A stretch of 64,000 nt of DNA from contig NZ_QTJV01000014.1 in assembly GCF_003412465.1 (NCBI RefSeq), positions 62,001-126,000 of the forward strand, written 5' to 3'. Under the pieces are notes generated by a model, which saw only the letters and a list, made by a program, of their open reading frames with translations, was not told the DNA's origin and did no database searches. This DNA is from Chitinophaga silvisoli. GTDB taxonomy: Bacteria; Bacteroidota; Bacteroidia; Chitinophagales; Chitinophagaceae. Positions within the stretch are counted from its first letter, which is position 1; every line of letters begins with the position of its first letter. Shown piece after piece: positions 36,571 through 45,700 of this stretch. The translations under genes were made by a program, and so were the position numbers.

Positions 36571-36887
36571 AACATAGATTTATTCGTAAACGTTATTAAT
36601 GTGTAGAGATTACAAACTGGCTGCACGAGGGTGCGGGGAGCTGAAAGAATTTGAAGCGGGTTGATTGCATAGGGCAGCCGGGTTCATGGTTTCAATACTA
36701 AGGTATAAATAGCTTTTGATTATTCAACTACAAATGTCTAAATTACCGGGCTGGTAACCCGCCTATGCCACGACAGTTGTTATGAATGACAAGGATCACT
36801 CAAAGGGGAGATTGTGAACATGAAATATAAATGCAGCATGCATTAATCTCACGTTTGAAATAGACCTACGAAAAAATACATTTTAAA
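36571..36887. other. 317-bp intergenic region between divergent genes
   Basis: No gene accepted. At its right end is a promoter for the 140-residue gene. Near the left end is TCGTAAACGTTATTAATG, with an AACGTT core, just upstream of the DJ-1/YHS gene. The rest shows only weak inverted repeats such as ACCGGGCTGGTAACCCG around 36743-36760. Confidence 0.5.
36854..36884 (+). promoter_or_regulatory. Promoter: -33 TTTG, 19 bp, -7 TACATTTT
   Basis: TTTG at 36854-36857 and TACATTTT (one mismatch to TAnnTTTG) at 36877-36884 are separated by exactly 19 bp; the ATG at 36888 follows after 3 nt, so the message would be leaderless. Confidence 0.55.
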
Positions 36888-37310
36888 ATGGACTACTCTA
36901 AAAGCCACATCATTGAAGAGATCAACAAACTGATTCCTGAACACAACTTTAAGCAAGAGCAAATCATTACTTCCGGAAAAAATTATTACAACTGGGTAAG
37001 ACCGCGAATCGTATGGGATACACAGGTCATCATCAACGCAGTAAAATGTAATGAACAGGCGCTGCCTGATATGGAAACAAAGATCAGGTTTCAGTTAGAA
37101 CAGGAATTCAGGTCTATTATCAAAGTCGAGCCATTATTCTATAATTATTCCAACCTGGAACTGATGGAAGGAGTAGTGAATGGCGTGGTAGCACACTATG
37201 GCACCAGTGCACTGGTAGGTGATATCCTGCAGGACACTTCCTGTAAGGATGGAGGAAAACAGGCCGGGTGTATTGTGCTGACGGCTGTAAGGCTGCCAAG
37301 GATTGCGTAG
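36888..37310 (+). CDS. Hypothetical protein
   Basis: A 140-residue protein I do not recognise. It has no signal peptide or membrane segment and appears soluble, with an Asn/Tyr-rich N-terminal third (HNFKQEQIITSGKNYYNWV), a helical middle (PDMETKIRFQLEQEFRSII) and a C-terminal part with two Cys (DTSCKDGGKQAGC). It is a single gene with its own consensus promoter and a strong palindrome after it, which supports its being real. Confidence 0.68.
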   Translation: MDYSKSHIIEEINKLIPEHNFKQEQIITSGKNYYNWVRPRIVWDTQVIINAVKCNEQALPDMETKIRFQLEQEFRSIIKVEPLFYNYSNLELMEGVVNGVVAHYGTSALVGDILQDTSCKDGGKQAGCIVLTAVRLPRIA

Positions 37311-37359
37311 CATTCCGGCGCTACTGAATGTACTGAACAGGATCCTATGATTTCCACGT

Positions 37360-37379
37360 GGGAGCAAAATTTTGCTCCC
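37360..37379. terminator. 20-bp perfect palindrome, likely terminator
   Basis: GGGAGCAAAATTTTGCTCCC is a perfect palindrome 49 bp after the stop of the 140-residue gene. As RNA it gives a stem GGGAGC with a small A/U loop. It may be a terminator or a protein-binding site. Confidence 0.45.
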
Positions 37380-37605
37380 TATTCCCCCTGATGTACTATT
37401 CCAATAATGGAAGGGAGGATAAATTTGTCTCACTCACATCTGCCTTAAAAATACCGGCATTCTCCCTGGGGTTAAATTCCGGATATGAATTTTTTCATTT
37501 AAACTTTAACCGGGAACCGGATTTAAGATCTGAATAACAGGCGATCAATAATGTAATAGAAAAAGAGGACTTCAATGTAAATTATAAGCAATAAAGACAT
37601 CATCT

Positions 37606-39384
37606 TTACCGCTTTCTGAATAATCTTGCTGAGTTTAATATAAATATAAGTTCTGAAATAACGTGGATCATAGCAGCCGCCATAGGACTTAAATACCCCA
37701 TGAATGCAAGTACAATGCCCACCGCATCAACGATGATCGTGCCCCAGAAATTGAACTGAATGACGTTCATACATTGCTTCGCAATACCAATCGCTACCCC
37801 AACTTTACGCAGGTCATTATTCGTCAGCACCATATCGGCACTTTCAAAGGCAATGTTAGAAGCGGTACCCATGGCAATGCCCACATGTGCCTCCATTAAC
37901 GCAGGTGCATCGTTGATACCATCGCCAACCATGATCACCTTTTTGCCTGCGGCTTTTAGCTGTTGAATGTAAGCCAGTTTATCCGTAGGCAACAGGTTAC
38001 CAACAGCTTCGTCTACGCGTAGTTTTCTGCCGGTTACACTTACACTGGCCGTATGATCGCCCGATAACAAAATGATTTTTAAATGATGATCATGCAGGTC
38101 AGAAATGGCTTCCCTGGCCTCGGGCCGCATCAGGTCTACGAGACGTACCCCACCCAGGATGTGTTCGTGGGTACCGATTAATACGGTTGACTCACCCTGC
38201 TCACGGGCTGATTCAAGCCAGGGGGCTGCAATGCCGACATCAATTTTCTTTTCTTCAAACAGGCCGGTATTACCTATGAGGTAGTATTCATTTTCCTGTG
38301 AAAACTGTAATCCTTTGCCGGGCAGGTAATTATAGTTGTCATAGGCACCAGGCTGGATATCCTCATTTTTGGCAGCCTCCATAATAGCTCCGGCCAGCGG
38401 ATGATCGGAATGCTGCTCGCCGGTAGACAGGAGTTGTAATAATCTGCGGCTGTCAATTCCATTGAAGCTGCTGACATCTGTCACAATCGCTTTATTCAGC
38501 GTGAGGGTCCCTGTTTTATCCAGCAGTACCGTATCGGCCTTTGCCAGCTGTTCCAGGTACACCCCACCTTTGATCACCACACCTTCGCGGGCTGCACGGC
38601 CAATACCTGCCAGGATGGCGAGTGGTGTACCCGCAGCTACGCCACAGGCACCAGCTACGACGAGGGCCGAAATAGTTGCATTCATATTGTGTGTGACCAG
38701 CCAGGTGATGAGCGCACCACCGAGGGCGAAATAAACGAGTCTTGCAGCCAGTTTATCGGCGGTTTTCTCGATAGGTGACTGACTTGACTGCACAGATTCC
38801 ATTACGCCTATAATACGGCCGAAAATGGTGTCTTTGCCAATACTGGTTGCGATGACTTCCAATACGCCATCCTGGTTGATCGTACCTGCCAGTACTTCGC
38901 TGTTAGGGCCTTTTTCTACCGGCAGCGACTCCCCGGTGATGGCGGCCTGGTTTACGAAGCTATTGCCTTTCAGCACAATTCCATCTACCGGAATATGGGC
39001 ACCAGGCCGGACCACCACCGTATCGCCAGGTTGCAGGTCTTTGGCCGTTTGCGGCAGCAGGGCGGCGAGGCCGGTTAGTGCATCGCGGCCCCGGTCTACG
39101 ATCAGGTGCTCCAGTAGTTCAGCCACCAATACGAACAAGGTGATGACCAGGCCCGTAGTATACTGTTCTGCTGCCAATGCAGCCAGTACGGCAATCGACA
39201 TAGACAGCTCCATGGTCATATGACGCTCCCTGATGGCGTCGAAAGCTTCTTTGAACATAGGATAGCCGCAGATCAGGGTGGCGGCGACAGGGATAATCAT
39301 GTAAGGCAGAATGCCCAACAGGGATAGCGTTAGCGCCACGGCGGCACCCGCTATCCGGATAAGGTCGGATAAATGATTTTTCAT
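37606..39384 (-). CDS. P1B-type metal ATPase lacking the HMA domain and CPx motif
   Basis: Membrane pump of 592 residues. The P-type motifs are intact: TGES, DKTGTLT, SDHPLA (HP locus) and GDGINDAPAL. There is no N-terminal Cys-x-x-Cys metal domain, and the usual membrane CPC/SPC/CPH motif is replaced by GACGVAAGTPLAIL, a form seen in one subgroup of heavy-metal ATPases of unknown specificity. A perfect -7 element lies 4 nt before the ATG. It is divergent from an AraC regulator 70 bp away. Confidence 0.88.
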   Translation of the reverse strand: MKNHLSDLIRIAGAAVALTLSLLGILPYMIIPVAATLICGYPMFKEAFDAIRERHMTMELSMSIAVLAALAAEQYTTGLVITLFVLVAELLEHLIVDRGRDALTGLAALLPQTAKDLQPGDTVVVRPGAHIPVDGIVLKGNSFVNQAAITGESLPVEKGPNSEVLAGTINQDGVLEVIATSIGKDTIFGRIIGVMESVQSSQSPIEKTADKLAARLVYFALGGALITWLVTHNMNATISALVVAGACGVAAGTPLAILAGIGRAAREGVVIKGGVYLEQLAKADTVLLDKTGTLTLNKAIVTDVSSFNGIDSRRLLQLLSTGEQHSDHPLAGAIMEAAKNEDIQPGAYDNYNYLPGKGLQFSQENEYYLIGNTGLFEEKKIDVGIAAPWLESAREQGESTVLIGTHEHILGGVRLVDLMRPEAREAISDLHDHHLKIILLSGDHTASVSVTGRKLRVDEAVGNLLPTDKLAYIQQLKAAGKKVIMVGDGINDAPALMEAHVGIAMGTASNIAFESADMVLTNNDLRKVGVAIGIAKQCMNVIQFNFWGTIIVDAVGIVLAFMGYLSPMAAAMIHVISELIFILNSARLFRKR

Positions 39385-39388
39385 GAGT

Positions 39389-39396
39389 CAAAAGTA
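39389..39396 (-). promoter_or_regulatory. -7 element TACTTTTG for the P-type ATPase
   Basis: Perfect TAnnTTTG on the minus strand with a 4-nt spacer to the ATG at 39384; implies a leaderless transcript. Confidence 0.6.
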
Positions 39397-39454
39397 GACA
39401 GGGCACTATTGGAAAAACAGGTAAAAAACAAAGAACTTTCCGTAATTTTCCAGC

Positions 39455-40312
39455 ATGATTAAAAGTGATTTTGCACTGGCAATAAAGGAGTATTCTGCAG
39501 ATCATACTCCTATGCACCGACATGATTGTTTTGAGATCATCTATATTCTGGAGGGTCGTGGCATTCATTTAATCAATGATAACCAGTTCCCTTACGGCAA
39601 GGGCGACCTGTTCCTCCTCACTCCTGCGGATAAACACGCCTTTCTCGCGCACAGTAAGTCTTCCTTCGTGATCATTGATTTTACGGCCGCACTGTTTGGA
39701 AGAAATTCACCTATCGGGCATGACAAGCCGGAACTGAGTCATTACTTCCGCCAGCTGGAATATATTTTTCAGCATGCGGGGCATTTTAAAGGGTTCATCG
39801 GGTTGAATGAGGCGGACAGGGTCTTTTCCGGCTCACTCATCCAACGGACGGTGACTGAATGGGAAGGAAATGGTATTTTCAGGGAAGTCGTGCTCCAAAA
39901 TCTTGTTTTTTTACTGTTAAATATCATTGCACGCTATGCGCAGCAGCCGGTAACCAGGGAGATCCCTGCACAGGTGGAATCTGCCGGATATGAAATGACC
40001 CAGTTTATTCAGCATAATATTTATGACCATGAGAAGATCAGCCTGAGCGGAATTGCGGAGCATTTCAATTTATCTAAAGATTATATCGGTGCATATTTCA
40101 ATAAGAAGACAGGGAAGACGATCAGGCAGTTTATACTGGATTATAAACTGGAACTGGCTAAGAGCCGGCTTAGGTATAGCAGGCTGTCAATTGCACAGAT
40201 AGCGGAAGAGCTGGGGTTTACGGATGAGAGTCATTTAAATAAATTGTTTAAAAGACAGGAAGGGCTGACGGCAGGGCAATTCAGGAAGACTATGCTTCCT
40301 GAACCCGGTTAA
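39455..40312 (+). CDS. AraC-family regulator
   Basis: A 285-residue regulator of the same type as the one at 34887: cupin-like sensor (HRHDCFEIIYILEGRGIHL, YGKGDLFLLTPADKHAF) and a C-terminal AraC domain (~180-285) with HFNLSKDYIGAYFNKKTG and LGFTDESHLNKLFKR. It is divergent from the P-type ATPase and is its probable regulator, although a cupin sensor is unusual for a metal-efflux gene. A near -7 (TAATTTTC) lies 4 nt before the ATG. Confidence 0.9.
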   Translation: MIKSDFALAIKEYSADHTPMHRHDCFEIIYILEGRGIHLINDNQFPYGKGDLFLLTPADKHAFLAHSKSSFVIIDFTAALFGRNSPIGHDKPELSHYFRQLEYIFQHAGHFKGFIGLNEADRVFSGSLIQRTVTEWEGNGIFREVVLQNLVFLLLNIIARYAQQPVTREIPAQVESAGYEMTQFIQHNIYDHEKISLSGIAEHFNLSKDYIGAYFNKKTGKTIRQFILDYKLELAKSRLRYSRLSIAQIAEELGFTDESHLNKLFKRQEGLTAGQFRKTMLPEPG

Positions 40313-40361
40313 AAAAAAGAAAGGCCCGGAGAATGAATTTAATTTTTCCCCGTGAAATACA

Positions 40362-41885
40362 TCATTTATTGATCAATTTTAAAACATACTCCATCTGTGT
40401 ATCCCTGTTCTGCATAAAATCAGCATACGAAGGCCACACTGTATAATCAGGAATTATCCCTCTCCCCTCCGGCTGATCCGGTTTCACCACCGCATCCTGC
40501 TCTACATGCACAAACGAGAACTTAGATTTGATCTTTGAATTCGGCAGTTCATACACCATCGGCATATGCCCATTGTGGTAATAATAACCACCCGTCGTTT
40601 CTACACCTACTACCGTTACATTCCTTGCATAAGCCTTCACCAGCGATGCCATATGAGAACCTGCTGAAGCCACCCGCTCATCGATCAGCATATACAATTT
40701 GCCTTTATAACCAGGACTCTTTGGATGATACACCGGGTTGTATCTGGGGTTCTGGATATTCTTCCCATTGACCAATTTAGGAAAATAATCATAGAGCATC
40801 TTTTTTCCTTCTTCTTTTTCAGCGGAGTCCATTCTATGCGACGTTGAGATCCCATAGAAGTATTGTTCAAAAGGCACTTCCTTTCCAAAGATGCTGTAAG
40901 CCAAAGTATTTTCCTTAAAATTGGAATCCGTCAGGTACATCACTGGTTGTTCGAAGGTAGGATCGCTGCCACCCGGGTTTCCACGCAGGTCGATAATGAG
41001 ATTGGGCACATTATTTTTTGCCAGCAGCTGAAAGACGCTGTCGAGATATTTTACATAACCGGCGAAGCGGGGATCCGTGTCATCATCCGCCATATTGAAG
41101 ATGCGGAAATTGAATAATCCCGTATTGGGGTTCAGCATTTTAAAGCTGTAGGAAGGCTGCACCCGCCAGTCAGTAATACTATCTACAGGCGCGCTGTACC
41201 TGGCGGCAAATACTGCATTCCGCTCGTCGTTGGTGATGGCTGCAGCAGTGATGGTCTGCGTAGTCGTAGTACCCGGTGCGCGATAGCTGATTTTAAAACT
41301 ATCATTCACCCCGTATTCATACAGGTACCGGATGCCATAACTCTTATCTACACTGCTGGATTGTTTCTCTGTGATAGTAAAACCATCTGCCGTGCAATAT
41401 TTGTAGAAAGATTGCATGAGTTGTTGCTCCGGCACCCCATTTATACTCAATATTTCTGAGCCTACCGGGATGGCAGCGCCAACAGTATTAAAAATCATTT
41501 TACCTTCTATGTACTTGATGGCATAAGGGAAGAAGGCCTTCTGCCGGTTTAGATACCCAACCAGTTCTGCGTCAGGTTCTGTATAGTTATGGCAACTCCC
41601 TTCAAAATCCGTCAGCTGCAGGATAATATGGAAAAAATCCAGGGTGCTCATCGGCTTTTTTATCTCCCTGAATGCCCATTTGTAAATGCTGTCTATCTGC
41701 TTCGGTGTACGATAGCGATAAAGGCCAGAATTAACCGCTTTACGGATGTCAAAAAAAGTTTGAAGGTCAGATTTCATCTGCCCGGGTGTAAGGGTCTTGT
41801 TGTAGGTATGAAGACTATCTTTCTTTATAGGTTGTGCGCTTAGGCCCTGCTGCAGGAACAGGAGAATGATCAGTACGTTTTTCAT
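40362..41885 (-). CDS. S41-family peptidase (Tsp/CtpA-like)
   Basis: Exported protease-like protein of 507 residues with signal peptide MKNVLIILLFLQQGLSAQ. The C-terminal half holds the S41 core: NLIIDLRGNPGGSDPTF and the catalytic Ser region IDERVASAGSHMASL, then VGVETTGGYYYHNG. The middle carries a PDZ-like stretch (GSEILSINGVPEQQL). The natural substrate is unknown. The ATG at 41885 is preferred to the upstream ATG at 41903 because a perfect -7 element lies 5 nt before it, overlapping the first codons of the longer reading. Confidence 0.87.
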   Translation of the reverse strand: MKNVLIILLFLQQGLSAQPIKKDSLHTYNKTLTPGQMKSDLQTFFDIRKAVNSGLYRYRTPKQIDSIYKWAFREIKKPMSTLDFFHIILQLTDFEGSCHNYTEPDAELVGYLNRQKAFFPYAIKYIEGKMIFNTVGAAIPVGSEILSINGVPEQQLMQSFYKYCTADGFTITEKQSSSVDKSYGIRYLYEYGVNDSFKISYRAPGTTTTQTITAAAITNDERNAVFAARYSAPVDSITDWRVQPSYSFKMLNPNTGLFNFRIFNMADDDTDPRFAGYVKYLDSVFQLLAKNNVPNLIIDLRGNPGGSDPTFEQPVMYLTDSNFKENTLAYSIFGKEVPFEQYFYGISTSHRMDSAEKEEGKKMLYDYFPKLVNGKNIQNPRYNPVYHPKSPGYKGKLYMLIDERVASAGSHMASLVKAYARNVTVVGVETTGGYYYHNGHMPMVYELPNSKIKSKFSFVHVEQDAVVKPDQPEGRGIIPDYTVWPSYADFMQNRDTQMEYVLKLINK

Positions 41886-41890
41886 AGCTG

Positions 41891-41898
41891 CAAATGTA
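41891..41898 (-). promoter_or_regulatory. -7 element TACATTTG for the S41 peptidase
   Basis: Perfect TAnnTTTG, 5 nt before the ATG at 41885; it lies inside the longer frame starting at 41903 and so argues against that start. Confidence 0.6.
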
Positions 41899-41942
41899 GG
41901 CATGATTTTGTTACCGGTATCATTGAATCAAAACGATGTGAT

Positions 41943-42146
41943 ATGATACAGCAAGATCCCAAAAACAAACAGGATGAACCATTAGTAAAGCCGGATCCCG
42001 AAACCACAGGAGCACATCCTGAGGAACATATGGACGGCCCTATCTCTACCCTTGTCCGCAAGGTGGGAGAAGGAATGGCATCAAATAACGATGTGCCTGA
42101 TAATGATAATGATGAGGACGAAGATGAAAAGGATGATAAAAAATAA
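41943..42146 (+). CDS. Small acidic hypothetical protein
   Basis: A 67-residue, highly charged protein with no membrane segment: Lys/Asp/Pro-rich start (QDPKNKQDEPLVKPDPETT), a short central part (DGPISTLVRKVGEGM) and an Asp/Glu tail of about 17 residues (NDNDEDEDEKDDKK). It is probably disordered. It lies 58 bp upstream of the NlpC/P60 lipoprotein start in the same direction. I do not recognise it; it could also be a chance reading, but its charge pattern and position favour a gene. Confidence 0.55.
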   Translation: MIQQDPKNKQDEPLVKPDPETTGAHPEEHMDGPISTLVRKVGEGMASNNDVPDNDNDEDEDEKDDKK

Positions 42147-42204
42147 GTATATTTACAGCAGTGGCATACAGGAGTTCATTCCTGTACGCCCTGCCATTAT
42201 ACTT

Positions 42205-42696
42205 ATGTTGAATACCTTATTACTATCCTTCGTTTTATCCTGTAGCCCTGCTCCCAAAGAACGGGGCATTGATTCTACGCTAACTGTTGCGCCTGTAGAT
42301 ACAAGTACCCTGGCGGACAAGCTGCTCCGCTTTGCCAAAACACTGAAAGGCACCCCTTATAAATACGGTTCGACCAATCCCCGCGAGGGTTTTGATTGCT
42401 CCGGGTTTATCACTTATGTGTTCAATCATTTTAAAATTGATGTACCCAGAAGTAGTGCGGGATTTACCAATGAAGGTGTGCCTGTGTCCCTGGCAACAGC
42501 TCAGCCGGGAGACCTGATCTTATTTACCGGAACTGACAGCACAATCCGTACTGTCGGACATATGGGCATCATTACGCAGGTAGGTGACAGCATCGTGTTT
42601 ATCCATTCTACCTCCGGTAAAGCTTATGGTGTAACAGAGACGACACTCGATAAGTATTACATGGGCAGATTTGTAAAAGTGATCAGGTATATATAG
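42205..42696 (+). CDS. NlpC/P60 family lipoprotein (cell-wall peptidase)
   Basis: A 163-residue C40 cysteine peptidase that cleaves peptidoglycan peptides. From the ATG at 42205 there is a clean lipoprotein signal (MLNTLLLSFVLSC, lipid Cys13), a short linker, then the domain: catalytic Cys65 in FDCSGFITYVFN, His in GHMGIITQ and third residue in FIHSTSGK. Longer in-frame starts (42133 and 42052) are rejected because they bury the signal. It ends next to a strong bidirectional terminator. Confidence 0.88.
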   Translation: MLNTLLLSFVLSCSPAPKERGIDSTLTVAPVDTSTLADKLLRFAKTLKGTPYKYGSTNPREGFDCSGFITYVFNHFKIDVPRSSAGFTNEGVPVSLATAQPGDLILFTGTDSTIRTVGHMGIITQVGDSIVFIHSTSGKAYGVTETTLDKYYMGRFVKVIRYI

Positions 42697-42724
42697 AAAA
42701 AGCCGGGCTATAAACCCGGCTTTT
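42697..42724. terminator. Bidirectional terminator
   Basis: AAAAGCCGGG and CCCGGCTTTT form a perfect 10-bp stem around a 7-nt loop with A- and T-runs at both ends. It lies between the NlpC gene (+) and the CobN-like gene (-); the latter's stop codon (42708-42710) lies in the loop. Confidence 0.85.
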
Positions 42725-45700
42725 CTGACTGAAACTGTAACTGTGCACCTGGTGCTTTCTGCTCACTCTTTTGTTGAATGCGATTGTAATCATTCAGGTC
42801 TTTCTGGTTACTGATTTGTCCTTTTACAAATTCGGACAAGGCCTCATTTCCACATACATTTTCATTGCAGGATAAACCTGTCTCCCGCATCGTCTGTATG
42901 TATTCTTTCACGAGTTTTTTTGTCACCGCCTTATCAGGGTGCCAGTAGTCCTTCCTCACCGTTTCCAGCATTCTGGAAATCATGACCTGGTATGCGTATA
43001 AATTGTGCCCTTCGGCAAACTGCTTTTTTCGCTCACCGTTGATGTAAGTATCGTATAACTGCTGCCAGTTATTTTCATCGATTGCTTCCGGTACCGTGAC
43101 CTGCCAGCCCCACACATTCGCCACTACTTTATTGATCATCCGCCCCCCTGCATAACCTTCCTGCAGCATTTTATCAATCCATTTCGGATTGAGATAGCGA
43201 CTTTGCAATTCCTGTCCTATATACGTATCCAGTGATTCCTGCACGCCTTTGCCATGCGATAAATTAGTGATCACTACCTCAGGTGATTTCCCGTCAATCG
43301 CCCTGATAGCCATAGCTGCACCACCCAGGTACTGAAACAAATCATCATTGTCCAGTGCACCATACAGGTTGGAAGATCTACTGTGCACAACGACCTTCGT
43401 ACCTGAAAGGGTGCTTTTCATCAACTGCATACTTAGGTTTTTCGGCAGACTGCTGTCCGTATTTTCTGCTTTGTCTCCCCAGAAATGTTGCCCATACAAA
43501 TGACTCATCCTGTTGAAGTACACATCTGATACCTGTGTTTCATCATTCCAGGTGCCGGAAGATTGAATCACATCCTCAAGACCGGTACCATAAGCACCAC
43601 TGGGTACAGAGAACATTCTCACAGCGGCAAGACGTGCTGCCAGCGAATCATTTACCCCCTGGGCACGCAATTTTTGCGTCGTGGCTAAGATATGTTTGCG
43701 TACATAGTTGTCAGGTTCATCTGCATCTTTTACGAGCGACACTGCCTGATCCAGGAGCGCCATCAGGTTAGGAAACATGTCCCTGTATAAACCGGAGGGT
43801 ATGATCACCACATCTACCCGCGGGCGATTCAGTGGCAGCAGTTGCACACCGCTGACACGGCCAAAACCATCGTAAGTAGGTGCTACCCCCATAAGGGCGA
43901 GAATTTGTGATTCAATCACCCCTTCGTGCCGGATGGTTTCCGTTGACCATAAATTGAAAGTCACCTTTTCAGGAAATGTATCACAACGGGCAATGAGTTG
44001 GGCTGCTAAATCGCTGCCCGCCTTATATACATCCCTGGAGGGTAATTTGGAAGGATCGAATGCATAAAAGTTTTTCCCTGTAGGCAAAGAGGCCGGGTTA
44101 CGGATAGGATCATTGCCCTGCCCCGCCGGAATGTATTTACCATTCAGCGCATCCATCAATGCATTCATTTCGGCAGGCCCGCTGGCTATAACATTGCGGT
44201 TGGTATCAGGGGGTGATACGCCGAATGTATGCAGCCCGAAAGGTGTCTGCTTCTCTCCTGTTTCCTGCACGAAGTGCTCGAGTGACTGAATACCTTTATT
44301 GAACTCCTTCGTCAGCGAAAGTTGTTGGCTAAGTGCTTTGATAGCCTGCATCTTTGCATCGGCCAGCACCTCGCTCTTTTCTTTTGCAGCCATGTATTCA
44401 TTGATCAGGGCAGCCAGTTCTTTCATTTGTGGGTTCAATCCTGCTGAATCAAACGGAGGAGTCATGTGGTCAATGACAATGGCCATTCCTCTGCGCTTGG
44501 CCTGCAATCCTTCGCCTACATCATCTACGATGTATGGATAGATATTCACCATATTATTGATGAGGGCTTCCGGCGCATCGTCGTCATTCAAACCGGTTTC
44601 TTTGCCGCTGAGCCATTCATGTGTACCGTGGGTACCGAGATGGATAAGAGCATCGGCCTTATATTTATATTTCAGGTACAGGTAAAATGCTATGTACTGG
44701 TGGTGAGGTGGCAGGGTGATATCATGATACATGGTATTTACATCCTGGTCCCAGCCACGGGCAGGTTGCGGCATCAGCATGATATTACCATATTGTACGG
44801 CCGGCAATACAAAGTAAGCCTTCCCCTGTGCATCACGCCAGGTCATGATTTTGGAGAATGCAGGTGCGCCCCATTTGGCAATTACCTGCTTCTGAAAGGT
44901 TACGCTCAGGGTAGTGAACCATTGCTGGTATTCTTCCATTGGCACCAGGATGGGATGACCATATTTTACCAGGCGCTCTACCTCTGCAGGTGCCCATGTA
45001 CCAATGTTCCTGCCCTGCCGCATGACATCGTTGAAGACTGCCAGACTATCTTTTCCAAGATCATATCCTTCCTGCCGCATTCTCTCCAGGATGGTCTGCA
45101 TACTGGCAGGTAATACATTCAGGTAACTGGCTCCCACATTATCCTTTCCCGGTGGGTTGGAATAATAAATGATAGCAATATGCTTGTCTTTATCAGGCTT
45201 CTCCTGCAGGTTGATCAGGGCGTTAACCCTGTCTACCAGGCGCTTTACCCGATCGGGGATGACTGTCTTTTCTACAATCTTTTCTGCATTCAGTTCCTGG
45301 CTGCTGGTGACAGTAGGTTGAATCTGGCCGCTGAGTTCAGGCCTGCTCAGGTACATGCCCCTGGCAAAGATGCTGAGGCCTGTTTTTGATTTTGTCCACT
45401 CCTCGTAACTCCCATCCAGTTGAATGATATTGATTACAGGGATCTGCATCTTTGTAAACTGCTCCTGCAGCGCTTCGGTAGATGAACCTGTTAAGGAAGA
45501 TGCTGTAATCAATAAATTCAACTGCGCCCCGAATTGTTTCAATGCATTTACCAAGGGGAAACCAAAGAATGGCATGACGTTATAACCCGCCTGTTCCAGT
45601 GCTTCCACATGTTTGTCAATATAAGTATGCTGACCTGTCAGGTACTCATAGCGAAAGCTATACAAACCGATCCATGGCCTGCCGGGCTTATAATGCTTAT

